IMG/VR virus record: IMGVR_UViG_3300036466_000208
Location: 1 to 46,490 of that record
DNA from: a virus
Length of the DNA stretch: 46,490 bases
Strand: one strand, 5' to 3'
How positions within the stretch are numbered: position 1 is the first letter of the stretch; every line of letters begins with the position of its first letter. This document shows, piece after piece, positions 1-9,996 of this stretch. The notes under the pieces are model-generated. The model saw nothing but the letters and a program-made list of their open reading frames with translations, was not told where the DNA came from and did not search any database. The position numbers were made by a program, and so were the translations under genes.

Positions 1-280
1 TGGCCCCTGTGGCCCCTGAGGACCTATAGGCCCTTGAGGACCCTGAGGACCCTCATCACCACGCACAAGGGAATCATCCCAGAATTTGTTATCTGGGTTA
101 GAGGGGTCATAGACGTTAACGAACAGACGCCCTAAGGTCAGGTTGTAAAAGAGGGAATCGATAGGATGGTCGTTGGGGCTAGGCTTGTTGTTGTCCTCAA
201 AACCACCAAGCCAGAGAGAGCGTAAGAAAGCAAGATGCTCTCCTGCCTGTACCTCACTTGTGTTTGCATTAGCAGCAAAA
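1..280. repeat. 280-bp near-identical direct repeat, left copy
   Basis: This stretch aligns without gaps to the last 280 bases of the window (position i matches i+46210). I count nine differences, at 10, 13, 16, 22, 40, 49, 58, 103 and 153. All but the one at 153 fall on third codon positions of the fibre gene read on the minus strand; the one at 153 swaps Leu for Ile. The simplest reading is that the sequence is circularly permuted and its ends overlap, with the two ends taken from slightly different alleles. A true terminal repeat inside a fibre gene is less likely. Confidence 0.9.
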
Positions 281-597
281 GCCTGAGACTGTGTTGCTGC
301 TGACTGTGCCTTTACTACCTCCTGTTGAGCCAAGGTAACTTGGTCTGCCGACAAGGAAGCTGCTTCTTGGGAAGCAACGGAATGCTGTTGAGCCGCGTCT
401 GCCCAAGTCTCCGCATCCTTTACTGCTACTTGGGCATCGCCGACAAGCTTATCAAAGTCCTGCTCCTTGGCAGACACAATGTCTCTTGCTTGCTGCAAGG
501 TAACTGCATCATCATCATCAACCGCCTCTTTAAGGTTCTTTATATTAAAGAGGCCCATATCCAAGTCAGCATCAGCAGGATTATTAAAATCTGCCAT
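1..597 (-). CDS. Collagen-repeat tail fibre/adhesin A, N-terminal part (cut by window edge)
   Basis: The ATG at 597 follows an AAGGAG site. The 199 codons up to the edge start MADFNNPADADLDMGLFNIK, continue with an Ala/Gln-rich, probably coiled-coil stretch (about residues 45-120), then a globular part around [15 protein letters not shown], and end in collagen-like Gly-Pro-Gln triplets. The reading frame continues exactly into the gene at the other end of the window (46490 to 44543), giving a protein of about 754 residues if the molecule is circular. It lies directly after fibre B and before the terminases, so a second fibre or adhesin of the virion is likely. It does not start with the T7 gp17 N-terminal domain, so how it attaches to the particle is unknown. 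Confidence 0.8.
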   Translation of the reverse strand, partial: MADFNNPADADLDMGLFNIKNLKEAVDDDDAVTLQQARDIVSAKEQDFDKLVGDAQVAVKDAETWADAAQQHSVASQEAASLSADQVTLAQQEVVKAQSAATQSQAFAANANTSEVQAGEHLAFLRSLWLGGFEDNNKPSPNDHPIDSLFYNLTLGRLFVNVYDPSNPDNKFWDDSLVRGDEGPQGPQGPIGPQGPQGP

Positions 598-619
598 TTT
601 CAAACTCCTTTATAAAGAG

Positions 620-635
620 GAGGGCCGAGGCCCTC
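620..635 (-). terminator. Perfect GC-rich hairpin between the two fibre genes
   Basis: The bases form a 7-bp perfect stem (GAGGGCC/GGCCCTC) with a two-base spacer. It lies just after the palindromic element at 637-652 and before the Shine-Dalgarno site of fibre A. No long T-run follows, only CTCTTTAT, so it may be an attenuator or RNA-processing hairpin rather than a full terminator. Confidence 0.5.
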
Positions 636-636
636 A

Positions 637-652
637 GTCTATTATAGTAGAC
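637..652. promoter_or_regulatory. 16-bp near-palindrome, copy upstream of fibre A
   Basis: The minus strand reads GTCTACTATAATAGAC. It is one of 17 copies of GTCTAYTATARTAGAC and begins inside the TAG stop codon of fibre B. It is a candidate phage promoter or operator for the fibre A gene. Confidence 0.7.
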
Positions 653-3255
653 TACGCTCTGCGTGATTCTACAATCGCACCAAGGTAGTCATTAGTTATG
701 GTAAACTTCGCTGCACTAAAGGGAGAGGTTACCACCTCTATGCTCATCTCAAGGAACTTGTTACCGATAGCGGGGTCGTCAGAAACTACGTAGAAGCTTA
801 CAGGAACGTCTATATAGGTTTGCGTTCCACTAACAGAAACCCATCCTAAGTTAAGATAAGTCTTTGCAACCAACCCTGCGTTAGGGCTTGCATCGTTTAT
901 CTCTAGGTCTAGGGCAAGGAAATAAGAGCCAGCAGGAAGCTGTAAGTTAATCTTACCCCTTATGTTAAATGTAGCGTGTGTGGCTCTTGGTTCTACTGTG
1001 AAGGTTTTAGAGATTGCTTTGTTGCCAAACCCTCCCATATCAAAGAACTCAATGTTTCTTGCAACAATGACAGACGCTGAGCCCACTTCTAGTTTTGAAG
1101 AAGGGACACCATCAATATATTTGATTACGCTGTCCTCAACTCTACTAACCACAGTCCATTTTGCAGAGTCAAAGGTAGAAAGCAGACTTGAGTTACCAGC
1201 TGTGCTCTGGTTGTAGAACCTAGCCTCAGTGAATCCCTTGGCTTCGTTAAACTGGACGCTCACATCATACGGCTGTACTGTTGCGTAACCTTGGGTAAGG
1301 TATAACTGCTGTGCGTTAGCCCCTGTCCAACTTGTCCCAGAGATAGGGAGGTTGAAGGAGCGGGAACCACGAACACCAGCTGCACCCTGAGGCCCTACAG
1401 GTCCTCTGTCCCCTGTGGCACCTTTAGGTCCTGTTGGTCCCCTTGGTCCTATCGGTCCTTCTGGCCCCGGTAGCCCTTGGTCTCCTCGTGGGCCTATGGG
1501 TCCTTGGTCTCCCTCAGGGCCAGGGATACCCGGTATCCCTTGTGGACCCTGTGCCCCTCTCGGTCCTATCGGTCCTTCAAAACCTTGTGGTCCACGGATA
1601 CCGGGGATTCCTTGTGGTCCTTGTGGCCCTTCTGGTCCAATAGGCCCCTCAAACCCTTCCGGGCCTCTTAGTCCCTCTGGCCCCTGTGGACCCTCTGGCC
1701 CCTCTGGGCCTATGTCTCCTTGAGGACCTTGAGGACCTACAAGACCTTGTATACCCTGCTCACCCTTAGGCCCCCTTGGTCCTACTGGTCCAGTGTCACC
1801 GGGTAAGCCCTGTGGACCCCTAGGCCCTGCTGGGCCTTGTGGTCCTGCTGGACCCTCTGGGCCTTGGTCACCTGTAGCACCTTGAGGGCCTTGGATACCT
1901 ATAGGGCCTCTTGGCCCTTGGTCACCTGTAGCACCCTTCTCACCACGAATACCCTGAGGGCCAGTAGGTCCTTGTTCACCTCTTGGACCCTGCTCGCCTT
2001 GTGGTCCTTGAGGTCCTTGGATAGGGCCTAGGTTTACCCATTGGTCGTTTCTGTTCCAAGAGACAATATCCCCGTCAGAGACAATAATAGTCTGAGGTCC
2101 TGCAATCAAAGTACCATCAGCAGACAACTGGTAGCCATCACCTTCTGAATGCTCATCGATAGGGATAGCGTTAAGCTCATCAGGAGCGACCTTTCCAAGC
2201 ATAGTGACAAACTCACCTCTTGGCCCTTGGATACCCTGAGGACCTTGAGGGCCTGCTGGGCCTAAGAGACCTTGTGGCCCTCTCTCCCCTCTTAAGCCTG
2301 TGAGACCTTGTGGCCCCATTGGGCCAACCGTACCTTGTACACCTTGAGGACCTGTAGCTCCTGTCTCTCCTGTCCGTCCCTGTGGGCCTATGGCTCCTTT
2401 AGGTCCTTCAATACCCCTGAGACCTGCCGGACCTTGGGCACCTCTTGGGCCTTCTGGTCCTAATGGGCCTTCTGGTCCTTCGATTCCCTGAGGGCCTTGT
2501 GGCCCTTGGTCCCCTTTCTCGCCCTTAGGTCCTATAGGTCCAACTGGGCCTACCTCCCCTTGAGGACCACGAGGACCCTGAGAGCCAGTCTCTCCCTTGA
2601 CACCTACCGGACCCTGAGGACCTTGCTCTCCTTGTGGCCCTCTTGGACCCTGTGAGCCAGTATCCCCTTTAACCCCATCAGGGCCTTGCGGTCCAGTCTC
2701 TCCTTGAGGGCCTCTTACACCTTGAATGCCCTGAGGGCCTCTTGGGCCTTCCAAGCCCTGTGGCCCTTGTGGTCCAGTGGGGCCGCGCTCACCCTGAGGA
2801 CCGACAGCAAACCTGGTATCAATAAACCCATCAAGCAGCTCATGCTGAATATAAAGACTAACCAGCATGGCATTGTTAATAGTACTGCTACGGAATACAT
2901 CGTTAGATTGTGTATTAACGATAGGGTATCGCTTGTCCATAATACGCCGGATACGAACGTTATCTTTACCGTCTGCTGATTCATCCACAGCCCCGCCTAA
3001 GAGCCTGAGGGTGTTCTCCGACAGAAACTGCCAACCTCCTGTGTAGTCATACCATTGGTCATAGTTAGGGTTCTCTGTCCCGTCTGGGTTAGTCGGGTTA
3101 GAATCCCTGTACTCAATGTAAATATCGCTCTGTGATATGTAGCCTTTATCCGGCCCTACAAAAGCGAAGGTGAACTCAGTTTGTCCACCGTCACTAGGGT
3201 AAGAGTCATAGGAGAAAGGCCCCTCAATCACTCGAAGCGCAAGGGGCTTATCCAC
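652..3255 (-). CDS. Tail fibre B, T7 gp17-like N-terminus plus collagen-like shaft
   Basis: 867 codons with a GTG start, chosen because GAGGAG lies seven bases upstream and the previous gene stops at 3260. Residues 1-145 ([20 protein letters not shown] and following) resemble the T7 tail fibre N-terminal family that docks on the tail. From about residue 150 to 650 there are long runs of Gly-X-Y triplets rich in GPQ, GPR and GPE, interrupted by a globular insert near residues 350-405 ([20 protein letters not shown]). The C-terminal 210 residues lack the repeat and should form the receptor-binding tip. Trimeric collagen-like shafts are known in phage fibres; here they replace the T7 shaft. The position after the gp16-like gene matches T7 gene 17. 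Confidence 0.9.
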   Translation of the reverse strand: MDKPLALRVIEGPFSYDSYPSDGGQTEFTFAFVGPDKGYISQSDIYIEYRDSNPTNPDGTENPNYDQWYDYTGGWQFLSENTLRLLGGAVDESADGKDNVRIRRIMDKRYPIVNTQSNDVFRSSTINNAMLVSLYIQHELLDGFIDTRFAVGPQGERGPTGPQGPQGLEGPRGPQGIQGVRGPQGETGPQGPDGVKGDTGSQGPRGPQGEQGPQGPVGVKGETGSQGPRGPQGEVGPVGPIGPKGEKGDQGPQGPQGIEGPEGPLGPEGPRGAQGPAGLRGIEGPKGAIGPQGRTGETGATGPQGVQGTVGPMGPQGLTGLRGERGPQGLLGPAGPQGPQGIQGPRGEFVTMLGKVAPDELNAIPIDEHSEGDGYQLSADGTLIAGPQTIIVSDGDIVSWNRNDQWVNLGPIQGPQGPQGEQGPRGEQGPTGPQGIRGEKGATGDQGPRGPIGIQGPQGATGDQGPEGPAGPQGPAGPRGPQGLPGDTGPVGPRGPKGEQGIQGLVGPQGPQGDIGPEGPEGPQGPEGLRGPEGFEGPIGPEGPQGPQGIPGIRGPQGFEGPIGPRGAQGPQGIPGIPGPEGDQGPIGPRGDQGLPGPEGPIGPRGPTGPKGATGDRGPVGPQGAAGVRGSRSFNLPISGTSWTGANAQQLYLTQGYATVQPYDVSVQFNEAKGFTEARFYNQSTAGNSSLLSTFDSAKWTVVSRVEDSVIKYIDGVPSSKLEVGSASVIVARNIEFFDMGGFGNKAISKTFTVEPRATHATFNIRGKINLQLPAGSYFLALDLEINDASPNAGLVAKTYLNLGWVSVSGTQTYIDVPVSFYVVSDDPAIGNKFLEMSIEVVTSPFSAAKFTITNDYLGAIVESRRA

Positions 3256-3259
3256 GTTG

Positions 3260-6200
3260 TTACTCCTCTGAGAGTCCAGTGATATTCTTCATATACTCAC
3301 CAAAGAATATCGTGTTAGTGAATGGAGTTATCTTTCTTCCCTTATTGACGAACTCCTTGAAAGATTCCTCCATATCTGCATCTTCCCTGAATACGTCATA
3401 GCCGAGGTTAGCAGCAGCACCACCCGTCTTGAGAACATCATTGGCATACCCAAGAGCTGGCACCATTGAATCCAGCCTCCCTGTCTGATAACCGTAGCGG
3501 TTAGCATCAAACATTTCGATAGGGAGAGCACCAGTCATAATACCTGCATCGAAGACAACACCAGCAGCAGCTAACTGAGATTGCTTGTTGACTACGCCCC
3601 AGACAAGGTTCTTGCCTGTGGTGTATTTTTCAAGGTATTCATCGGCCTTGTCCTCAGGCATACCCAATGCCCTCAGGTTCATCTGTGCCATATAGGCTGC
3701 ATAGGCAAGACCAGTACCCCACATGAAGTTAGCTACCATTGCCGCTTTGTCTCCACGCATATCAGCTATCAACTGCTTCTCCAATGACACAAGGGAGAAA
3801 GTCTTGAACTGAGTTAGGAACCTACCAAGTGGCCCAAGCCACATAGAGTTAGACTCACCAACTAAGCCTTTCTGTACGTTCCTGTTGTTCAGTCGAGTGA
3901 GCAAGACCTGCATATCCTTTTGCATGTCCTTTGGCATTGCTGCGTAGTTCCATACCTCTATAGGGCGACCGTTAAAGCTATCAGTCTTTGGATTAGCCTT
4001 GACCCAATCGCTAATCTCCTTCCAGCGTTCAGGGGTCATACCAGCAAGCCTAATTTGGCCTCTCATACTGCGGCTCATGTTGCGCTTGCCTACAGCATCC
4101 TTTAGGAGTCTGCGGCTTACTGCACGAGCTACTATCTTCTCCATACCTCCTTGAATGGTTTGGTGCAGGGACACCCACTGAGACACCCGGCGAACACCCT
4201 CTATCGAGTTATCCAGCTTCTGCATGAACCTACTGTTAGCCTCAGAGCCAAAGTCGTCAGAGCGTATAGAGAAAGTCCTGTTGAAGTCTTCTTCACCAAG
4301 GAAGCCTACTATCTCCTCCAGCTCTGCCATATCCTCCCTCATGTGGCGTAGTGAAATAGGGTCTCTTGGTATCCTGCCCGGAAGACGTAAAGCACCTGCA
4401 CCGGGGACAGCTCTGAGAATCTCAGTGAGACCAGCAGAGGTGATACCACGAGCCAGCTCAGGAATAGAGGCGAACCCCACCTGCTGCAAGCGTACAATAG
4501 CTGTAGCATCCAGCAGAGCACGACCAAGCCTATTGACTTGTCCCCATCCACGGCTTGCGTAATCAACTAGAGGCTTGCCCTTCAACTGAGTAATTGAGTT
4601 TTCGAGTATCTGGAATTGGTCACTGATACCAATCCTTGCAGCCTCTCCCTCAGCACCATAGGCAATATCGTTTAAGGCTCGCTTCTTCATATCGTACATG
4701 ATACGCCTCAGCTGACCTTCTGACCTGATTCCCTTCTCTGCCAGTGCTGCACCGAAGGCTGACTCATTGGTATAGGCTTCCAGCACCTGCCCTACGTTCC
4801 TGTTCATCACCTCTGCGATAGATATAGTGTCACCCTCAGAGTTGGTGTATTTGGTTGACCAGTTGATATTGAGTGACTCACGAGCACGGTTGGATACAGA
4901 GGCCCAATCCTCCTTGCTCATTGCTTCCTCAAAGAAAGCGTCAATCATATCCTGTGGCACCTTGGCATCTTTGAGGAGTCGCTCTGCCTCAGCTGCACTG
5001 TTGGCCCTGAATATGGCTTTAACGTCACCATCGTACAGCTGCGAATTAAATACGTTGTCATACTTAATCCACGCCATAAGTCTGGCTTGCTTCTCCGTCA
5101 GCTCATTATTGCCCTCCCTGTAGCCACGAGCGATAAGCTCCCTCACTTCCTCAGGTAGCCAGCCACGGTTATACACAAGGTCAGAGATTGCCTCAGCTTG
5201 CATAATGTCAGGATAGTAGTTGGCATCCTGACTCAGCTTCTCAAAGCCAAGCTCCCCTGCCTCCTTCCTCAGGCGTCCTGCTTCCCATATCTGGTCACGG
5301 AAACCCTGAACAGCAATCTTGACTGACTCAGGCAGCTCATCCTCTGGGGTTAGCCCCTTGACGGCAGAGGCAACCTGCTCATCAAAGCTACGTCTTATCT
5401 TGGGGTCTACGTAGCCTTTCACTGAGCCAATGTCTTTCTCTTGGAGATACCGGGCAAAGCCTCTATCCTGAGCATTCTTGCCAGCCTTCCTTATCTTGAG
5501 GTTGTTCACATGGCGCAGCACAGATACGGAGTACCCATTAGCTACACCCTGAGAGTTCTCGTTAAAGACTTGGTTAAGTGCCCTGACCTCAAGGGAGGGT
5601 GAGTTGTCCAGACGGGAATAATCGGACAGCATTACGTCAGGTATCCCACGAGTCCAGTTGGTGCCATTAGACCGAGTGTGAGTGTAGGTGGAGTTAATGG
5701 CATCGGCTATCCAGTCCTTCTCCTCCTCGGCCACTACGTTAGAGGCGTAGACCCTGCGAGATGCCAGCTGCTCCTCACGAGTCTGGGCTGCACCAACATC
5801 ACGACCCGGCTCAGCCTTAGGTGCCTCAGGCTCTGGCACCCACTTAGCATCAAACTCTTTATCGAACTTGATTGATTCAGCCTTAACCTCAGCAATCTCT
5901 GCCTTGGTTGGATAGCGCACAGTAGAAATTTTCGCTGCATCCTTGAGCATCCTCTTTAACTGAGAGTCTACTGTAGTAGACTGCATGGCCTCCAGCTCCA
6001 GCTTGGCATTGAGTGCTGTAGTGTGCTTGTCCATCTTGGCTTCAAGGCGGTCTAACTGAATCTGTACTTCCTCTCGCTGCAAGTCATAACGCTGGACAAT
6101 CTCATCTACTCTGGCCTCATCCATCTGTCTGGCAACACCACGATTGACGCCAGCCTTGGCCCAGTACTCAGCTATCTCTGCCTTCTTAGCTGTCTCAAGG

Positions 6201-7243
6201 TCTTTGAGCTGCTGTTTCATTGCAGGTACACGAGTGTGATACTTGTCCAGCTCCTTGGCTCCCATAAGACCAGTATTGGACTCATAGGCTAGCTTCTGCT
6301 TGTAGAGCTGCAAGTGGTCTACAGGGAGTGCATCCTTGAACTCCTTGCCCTCTATCTTGAGTGACACCTCTTGCGCCTGCCTGAAACTCCACTGGTCTGA
6401 GAAGTCTTTATTAACAACGTCAATATCATCAATACGACTGGCAACCTTATCAGCATTAGTGTCCTCTGCTCTGGCCTTTGTACGACTCAAGGCACCGATA
6501 CCACCGCCGAGAACAAATCCACCAAGAGCGGCTACATACATATCAGACCAATCCTTTTGCGTGTCAAACTCAGTTAGCACAGCCTCAGCAGCTGCACCTT
6601 CCAAGCCGACCACACCGCCAGAGCGAAGGGCATTCATAATGCGACCAGACTTAGAGGAGGTTGCCAAGGGGCCAGACACAAAGCCTGCTGCAAGCATGGT
6701 AGGGTCAATGATAGCGGCAGCTAGTGAGGCAGCTATACCATACCCTCCAGCATCCGCAATAATCTTGTGACGCTCCCTGTCCTCCTCAATGTCCTTGAGC
6801 CTGTCCTGATAATCCCTGTCAGAGACAGAGGCTGATAGATACTCTAGCTCCCTGTCTGTGTAGGACTTGGCAAGCTCCTCAATTACTTCTTTCCTTAGCT
6901 TGTAGTTAGGGTCAAAAGACTCAAACTGCATACGCTCACCACGCCGCTCAAGGGCAGAGCCTATCCATTCATTTTCAATAGCTGCCCCGGCTACGTCCCA
7001 GAAGCCACGAGCCTCTTTCTCTTTAGCAGCAATGGCTCTGGCGTTCTCCTGCCGCATACGCTGGAACTGTGTACTGTTGAACCCTAGTGGTGAAGGCCCT
7101 GAGCGAGCCTCTGGGGCGCCTTCTGGGCTTACCGCTGCCAAGGCAGTAGGGTCGTCCTGAAAGTCGCTCTCCGTGGCTGTCTGGGCCTCCAAGGCCAGCT
7201 CCTCCGGCCTGAGTCCATCCTCTAGCACTTCTCTCAAAGGCAT
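3260..7243 (-). CDS. Internal virion protein, T7 gp16-like
   Basis: 1327 residues, close to T7 gp16 (1318). The gene order gp14-gp15-gp16-fibre is that of T7. The C-terminal third ([20 protein letters not shown], then a small-residue-rich hydrophobic stretch and a second one near the end) resembles the gp16 region thought to enter the cell envelope during DNA ejection. An Ala/Gly-rich hydrophobic stretch lies near residues 165-195, and charged helical sequence follows. I cannot point to the soluble lytic transglycosylase motif that T7 gp16 has at its N-terminus, so peptidoglycan-cleaving activity should not be assumed. ATG follows TAGGAG, itself next to the palindrome at 7257-7272. A diverged copy of that palindrome lies inside the gene at 5966-5981. 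Confidence 0.9.
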   Translation of the reverse strand: MPLREVLEDGLRPEELALEAQTATESDFQDDPTALAAVSPEGAPEARSGPSPLGFNSTQFQRMRQENARAIAAKEKEARGFWDVAGAAIENEWIGSALERRGERMQFESFDPNYKLRKEVIEELAKSYTDRELEYLSASVSDRDYQDRLKDIEEDRERHKIIADAGGYGIAASLAAAIIDPTMLAAGFVSGPLATSSKSGRIMNALRSGGVVGLEGAAAEAVLTEFDTQKDWSDMYVAALGGFVLGGGIGALSRTKARAEDTNADKVASRIDDIDVVNKDFSDQWSFRQAQEVSLKIEGKEFKDALPVDHLQLYKQKLAYESNTGLMGAKELDKYHTRVPAMKQQLKDLETAKKAEIAEYWAKAGVNRGVARQMDEARVDEIVQRYDLQREEVQIQLDRLEAKMDKHTTALNAKLELEAMQSTTVDSQLKRMLKDAAKISTVRYPTKAEIAEVKAESIKFDKEFDAKWVPEPEAPKAEPGRDVGAAQTREEQLASRRVYASNVVAEEEKDWIADAINSTYTHTRSNGTNWTRGIPDVMLSDYSRLDNSPSLEVRALNQVFNENSQGVANGYSVSVLRHVNNLKIRKAGKNAQDRGFARYLQEKDIGSVKGYVDPKIRRSFDEQVASAVKGLTPEDELPESVKIAVQGFRDQIWEAGRLRKEAGELGFEKLSQDANYYPDIMQAEAISDLVYNRGWLPEEVRELIARGYREGNNELTEKQARLMAWIKYDNVFNSQLYDGDVKAIFRANSAAEAERLLKDAKVPQDMIDAFFEEAMSKEDWASVSNRARESLNINWSTKYTNSEGDTISIAEVMNRNVGQVLEAYTNESAFGAALAEKGIRSEGQLRRIMYDMKKRALNDIAYGAEGEAARIGISDQFQILENSITQLKGKPLVDYASRGWGQVNRLGRALLDATAIVRLQQVGFASIPELARGITSAGLTEILRAVPGAGALRLPGRIPRDPISLRHMREDMAELEEIVGFLGEEDFNRTFSIRSDDFGSEANSRFMQKLDNSIEGVRRVSQWVSLHQTIQGGMEKIVARAVSRRLLKDAVGKRNMSRSMRGQIRLAGMTPERWKEISDWVKANPKTDSFNGRPIEVWNYAAMPKDMQKDMQVLLTRLNNRNVQKGLVGESNSMWLGPLGRFLTQFKTFSLVSLEKQLIADMRGDKAAMVANFMWGTGLAYAAYMAQMNLRALGMPEDKADEYLEKYTTGKNLVWGVVNKQSQLAAAGVVFDAGIMTGALPIEMFDANRYGYQTGRLDSMVPALGYANDVLKTGGAAANLGYDVFREDADMEESFKEFVNKGRKITPFTNTIFFGEYMKNITGLSEE
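3951..3974 (-). promoter_or_regulatory. Weak intragenic match to the CGCCNTAYAG element
   Basis: The minus strand reads CGCCCTATAGAGG here, inside the gp16-like gene. It fits the core of the T7-type promoter candidate seen in intergenic regions, but lies in coding sequence and may be chance. Confidence 0.25.
5966..5981. promoter_or_regulatory. Diverged 16-bp palindrome inside the gp16-like gene
   Basis: The minus strand reads GTCTACTACAGTAGAC, one base away from the consensus of the 17 other copies. It encodes Ser-Thr-Thr-Val-Asp-Ser in the reading frame. Confidence 0.4.
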
Positions 7244-7256
7244 AGTGTTTCTCCTA

Positions 7257-7272
7257 GTCTACTATAATAGAC
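7257..7272. promoter_or_regulatory. 16-bp near-palindrome upstream of the gp16-like gene
   Basis: The minus strand reads GTCTATTATAGTAGAC and runs directly into TAGGAGAAACACT and the ATG. It is the T,G variant at positions 6 and 11. Confidence 0.7.
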
Positions 7273-7277
7273 TGCCG

Positions 7278-9410
7278 TTATTCGTTGATATGCCAGTTAC
7301 TGGCTTTGATGCCAAACTGGTTAATGGTTCTATTCCTGACCTCTACGTCATGGAGTCGCTTCTCTCTGAGCTTATCCTGTTGCTCCTGAATCTTCTTGGC
7401 CTTCTCAGACAAAGAGACACCCCCTACCTCTGACAGGTCAAAGATTCTTGTAACACGGTTGCCCCACTCATCAGTAAAGGTGATACGGCCATTCTGAGTT
7501 AGCACAGGAATCCACTTCTCAGGCGGGATACTCTCATTGAGTACAGCATCCTCATAGCCCGGCTCAGATGCCAAATCCACAATGGCTTGAGGGAATGAAG
7601 TGATAAGACCATCAACCTTACCTGCTGCCACTCCCATTATTCTCGATACGTTGGTTCTGTTGCCATATACCACAGCACCATTAGAAAGCTGGAAGTGAGT
7701 ATCATTAAACTCAGCCATTGCACGACTAACAGCAACATCTGGTTCCACATTAGCATTGAGTAGCATCCTAGCTCTTGCTCCTACTGCTTCCTGTATCTGT
7801 GATGATTGTTGCTTAGATACAGCCTGAGGAGCACCAAGGAAGGTTCTGGATAACCAGTTATGGTCTAGGTCAGCTTCAACAGCCTTTCTCACCTGTTTGT
7901 CAAACTTCTTGCGCTCATCCCCTCTCAGCTCTACTGGCTTGAGCTGTGCATTGCGCCAAGCCTCAGCATATGCCTGAGGGGCTGGCAGACCTACCCGGAG
8001 CCCTTTCTTGAACCCCTCATAGATAGCAATCTGCTTATCTGTGGCGTGAGCCTGAATGGCACCGGGAGACTCAGACAGGTCGTCCATCCTTGACAGGGCA
8101 ATAGCCACACCGTCAGGCAGCTTGTCCTCTTGCAGCTCCCCAGAGAAAGCCTCAAGGGCCTTGAACTCGTTCACCCACTTTTCATCTTGGATGCCATTCT
8201 CAGTCAACCAGCGAGCCTTGTTATAGGCATACTTCTGCTTGACCTCTGCCTGCTGGTTAGGGTCTTGGAGCTGAGCAATCTCTTTAGCCTCCATCTGCTC
8301 AAAAGTCTGGTCATAGAGAGCGATAACAGCAGCTGTCTGTTTCTTGTCTAGATACTCGAAACCAACAGGAGTAGTCTGCTCGTCTATCATGCGCTTCATT
8401 GACTGAGCGAAATAACGAGAGGCATCAAACTCATCATCCTTAGCCTTCTGCTGTCTCTCCCAGACGGAGCGAATCTCAGACTCAGAGAAAGCACTCTTTC
8501 CTGTAGGCTCTTTGATTGTCCCTGCATACATGGCCCATTGCTCAAAGGTCATGTTGTCGTCAGCTACCATACGGTCAATGGCAGATTGCTTAGCTATTGC
8601 AATCTCTCCTGAGACCTGACCAGTAATCCGAGTTTGTGCCTGACGCTCTGCTCTTGCTAGGCCCGGCTCTTGTTGAAAGAGCCCCATCTCCTTGGTGTAG
8701 TCGATAAGGGTTAGGTCATTCAGCTCTGACTGGGTAATAGCTGCGTCCACAATAGACTTGCGGATAGTGGCCTCACTAGCACCCTGTAAGTGCATTTCAT
8801 CAATCACCTTGCTCAGGTTGTGCCTTATCTCCTGAGGTGTGAAGTCTCCCTGTGTGGCAAGATGGAGTGAGTTAATGTTTGTCTGATAGAGCTTGGTCTG
8901 GTGTTGCTCTTGCTTGGCCTTGTAGCGATTAAGAGCAGCCTTGCCAAACTCTTTCTGGAAGACAGAGCCAGCAATAGTGATAGCGTCCTTGTCATTCCCT
9001 ATCGTGGACATGAGAGTGTTTTGGGTATCAAGCACATGCTGTTCCCATTCCTCGTCTGTGCCCTCAAAGGTCTTGGCATCCTCTTGCAGCTGATAGGCAT
9101 AGACAACAGCAGCATTACGGGTGTCAACAAGCTCGTGTGCCTTAGCACCTGCTACAGTGGCGTCATTGGTAGGTTCTTGACCTAGAGCTGCCCGGCTCTC
9201 TTGCAGGAGCTTGTCACTCTCTATCTTCTTGTCCAGCGCTGCCTCATATTCCTTGGCAGCTGCCGGTAGGACCTTAGTGAGTGTGCCCAGCAAGCGGGTA
9301 GCCCTGCTCTCTGGCACCTGCTCTGCTGTCACTGGATGGAAGCCAACAGCTCCTCTACTCCTGCGCTGTAGCCTCTCAGCTGGTACTAGGCTTTGTGGTG
9401 TTCTTGCCAT
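7278..9410 (-). CDS. Internal virion protein, T7 gp15-like
   Basis: 710 residues, against 747 for T7 gp15. It starts in a TAATG overlap with the stop of the gp14-like gene, so the two are translationally coupled. The sequence is mainly charged and helical (Gln, Glu, Ala, Lys rich) with no signal peptide or membrane span, as expected for the gp15 part of the ejected core. The assignment rests on position between gp14-like and gp16-like genes, length and composition; I recognise no catalytic motif. The C-terminus ends in a Lys/Arg/Gln-rich helix. Confidence 0.85.
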   Translation of the reverse strand: MARTPQSLVPAERLQRRSRGAVGFHPVTAEQVPESRATRLLGTLTKVLPAAAKEYEAALDKKIESDKLLQESRAALGQEPTNDATVAGAKAHELVDTRNAAVVYAYQLQEDAKTFEGTDEEWEQHVLDTQNTLMSTIGNDKDAITIAGSVFQKEFGKAALNRYKAKQEQHQTKLYQTNINSLHLATQGDFTPQEIRHNLSKVIDEMHLQGASEATIRKSIVDAAITQSELNDLTLIDYTKEMGLFQQEPGLARAERQAQTRITGQVSGEIAIAKQSAIDRMVADDNMTFEQWAMYAGTIKEPTGKSAFSESEIRSVWERQQKAKDDEFDASRYFAQSMKRMIDEQTTPVGFEYLDKKQTAAVIALYDQTFEQMEAKEIAQLQDPNQQAEVKQKYAYNKARWLTENGIQDEKWVNEFKALEAFSGELQEDKLPDGVAIALSRMDDLSESPGAIQAHATDKQIAIYEGFKKGLRVGLPAPQAYAEAWRNAQLKPVELRGDERKKFDKQVRKAVEADLDHNWLSRTFLGAPQAVSKQQSSQIQEAVGARARMLLNANVEPDVAVSRAMAEFNDTHFQLSNGAVVYGNRTNVSRIMGVAAGKVDGLITSFPQAIVDLASEPGYEDAVLNESIPPEKWIPVLTQNGRITFTDEWGNRVTRIFDLSEVGGVSLSEKAKKIQEQQDKLREKRLHDVEVRNRTINQFGIKASNWHINE

Positions 9411-9967
9411 TACTTCTTACCTCCCTTATCCGGGGCTGCAAGCTTCTCTTTAGTGAAAGCCCCCTCAAAGCTTTGAGCCATACTAAAGCCCTGAGCAAGA
9501 CCTGACACAATATAGCTCCAAGGGTCAGGCTTCTGCGAGGGCATAAGTTGCAGTCTGCTGCTATACTGATACTCTGCGTCCTTCATCTGTGTGCTAAGCT
9601 GGTCAAGCTCTCGCTCTCTGTTCATCGTGGCTCTGGATACTGCCCTTGCATAGTCAACATCAACATTACGAGTTGACATGCTGACAGCACCACCTGTGAT
9701 ACCCTCAGCACCTGCCTGAGCCTGTATGCCACCTCTTGCGATAGCTGCGGCCTTTTGTGCGTCAATCCTTAGAGCAATTGCATTCTCTCTTATCTGGTCT
9801 TGGTCTGCTTCCAGTGAGCGATAAGTAGAGGCTAAGGAAAGAGCCGCTCTGCGGTTGTTCTCCTTCCTTGCTGCCTCTTGCATATCATACTGGACAGACG
9901 CCTGTTTGTACTGGGCAAAGGATTGAGCAGCACTCATCCCGTACCCAGCAGCAGTCGCTAGTCCCAT
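9410..9967 (-). CDS. Internal virion protein, T7 gp14-like
   Basis: 185 residues, against 196 for T7 gp14. The N-terminus is MGLATAAGYGMSAAQSFAQY, followed by a long Ala/Arg/Gln-rich helix and a second Ala-rich segment with SMSTRNVDVDYARAVSRAT. T7 gp14 is the outer-membrane-associated ejection protein, and the same place in the virion operon supports that role. ATG follows a strong AGGAGG that abuts a perfect copy of the palindromic element. The gene overlaps the start of the gp15-like gene. Confidence 0.88.
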   Translation of the reverse strand: MGLATAAGYGMSAAQSFAQYKQASVQYDMQEAARKENNRRAALSLASTYRSLEADQDQIRENAIALRIDAQKAAAIARGGIQAQAGAEGITGGAVSMSTRNVDVDYARAVSRATMNRERELDQLSTQMKDAEYQYSSRLQLMPSQKPDPWSYIVSGLAQGFSMAQSFEGAFTKEKLAAPDKGGKK

Positions 9968-9980
9968 CGATATTCCTCCT

Positions 9981-9996
9981 GTCTATTATAATAGAC
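9981..9996. promoter_or_regulatory. Perfect 16-bp palindrome upstream of the gp14-like gene
   Basis: GTCTATTATAATAGAC is the only copy with full two-fold symmetry. It overlaps by one base the TAG stop codon of the tail tube B gene and is followed at once by AGGAGG. Confidence 0.7.

Noticed and set aside
1415-1723. Plus-strand frame with Gly-Pro-rich translation antisense to fibre B
   Set aside because: The GGNCCN codon pattern of collagen repeats reads as Gly-Pro on both strands. No ribosome site or promoter on the plus strand.
1-3255. Diversity-generating retroelement acting on the fibres
   Set aside because: No reverse transcriptase gene and no template/variable repeat pair with adenine-biased change; differences between the end copies are silent.
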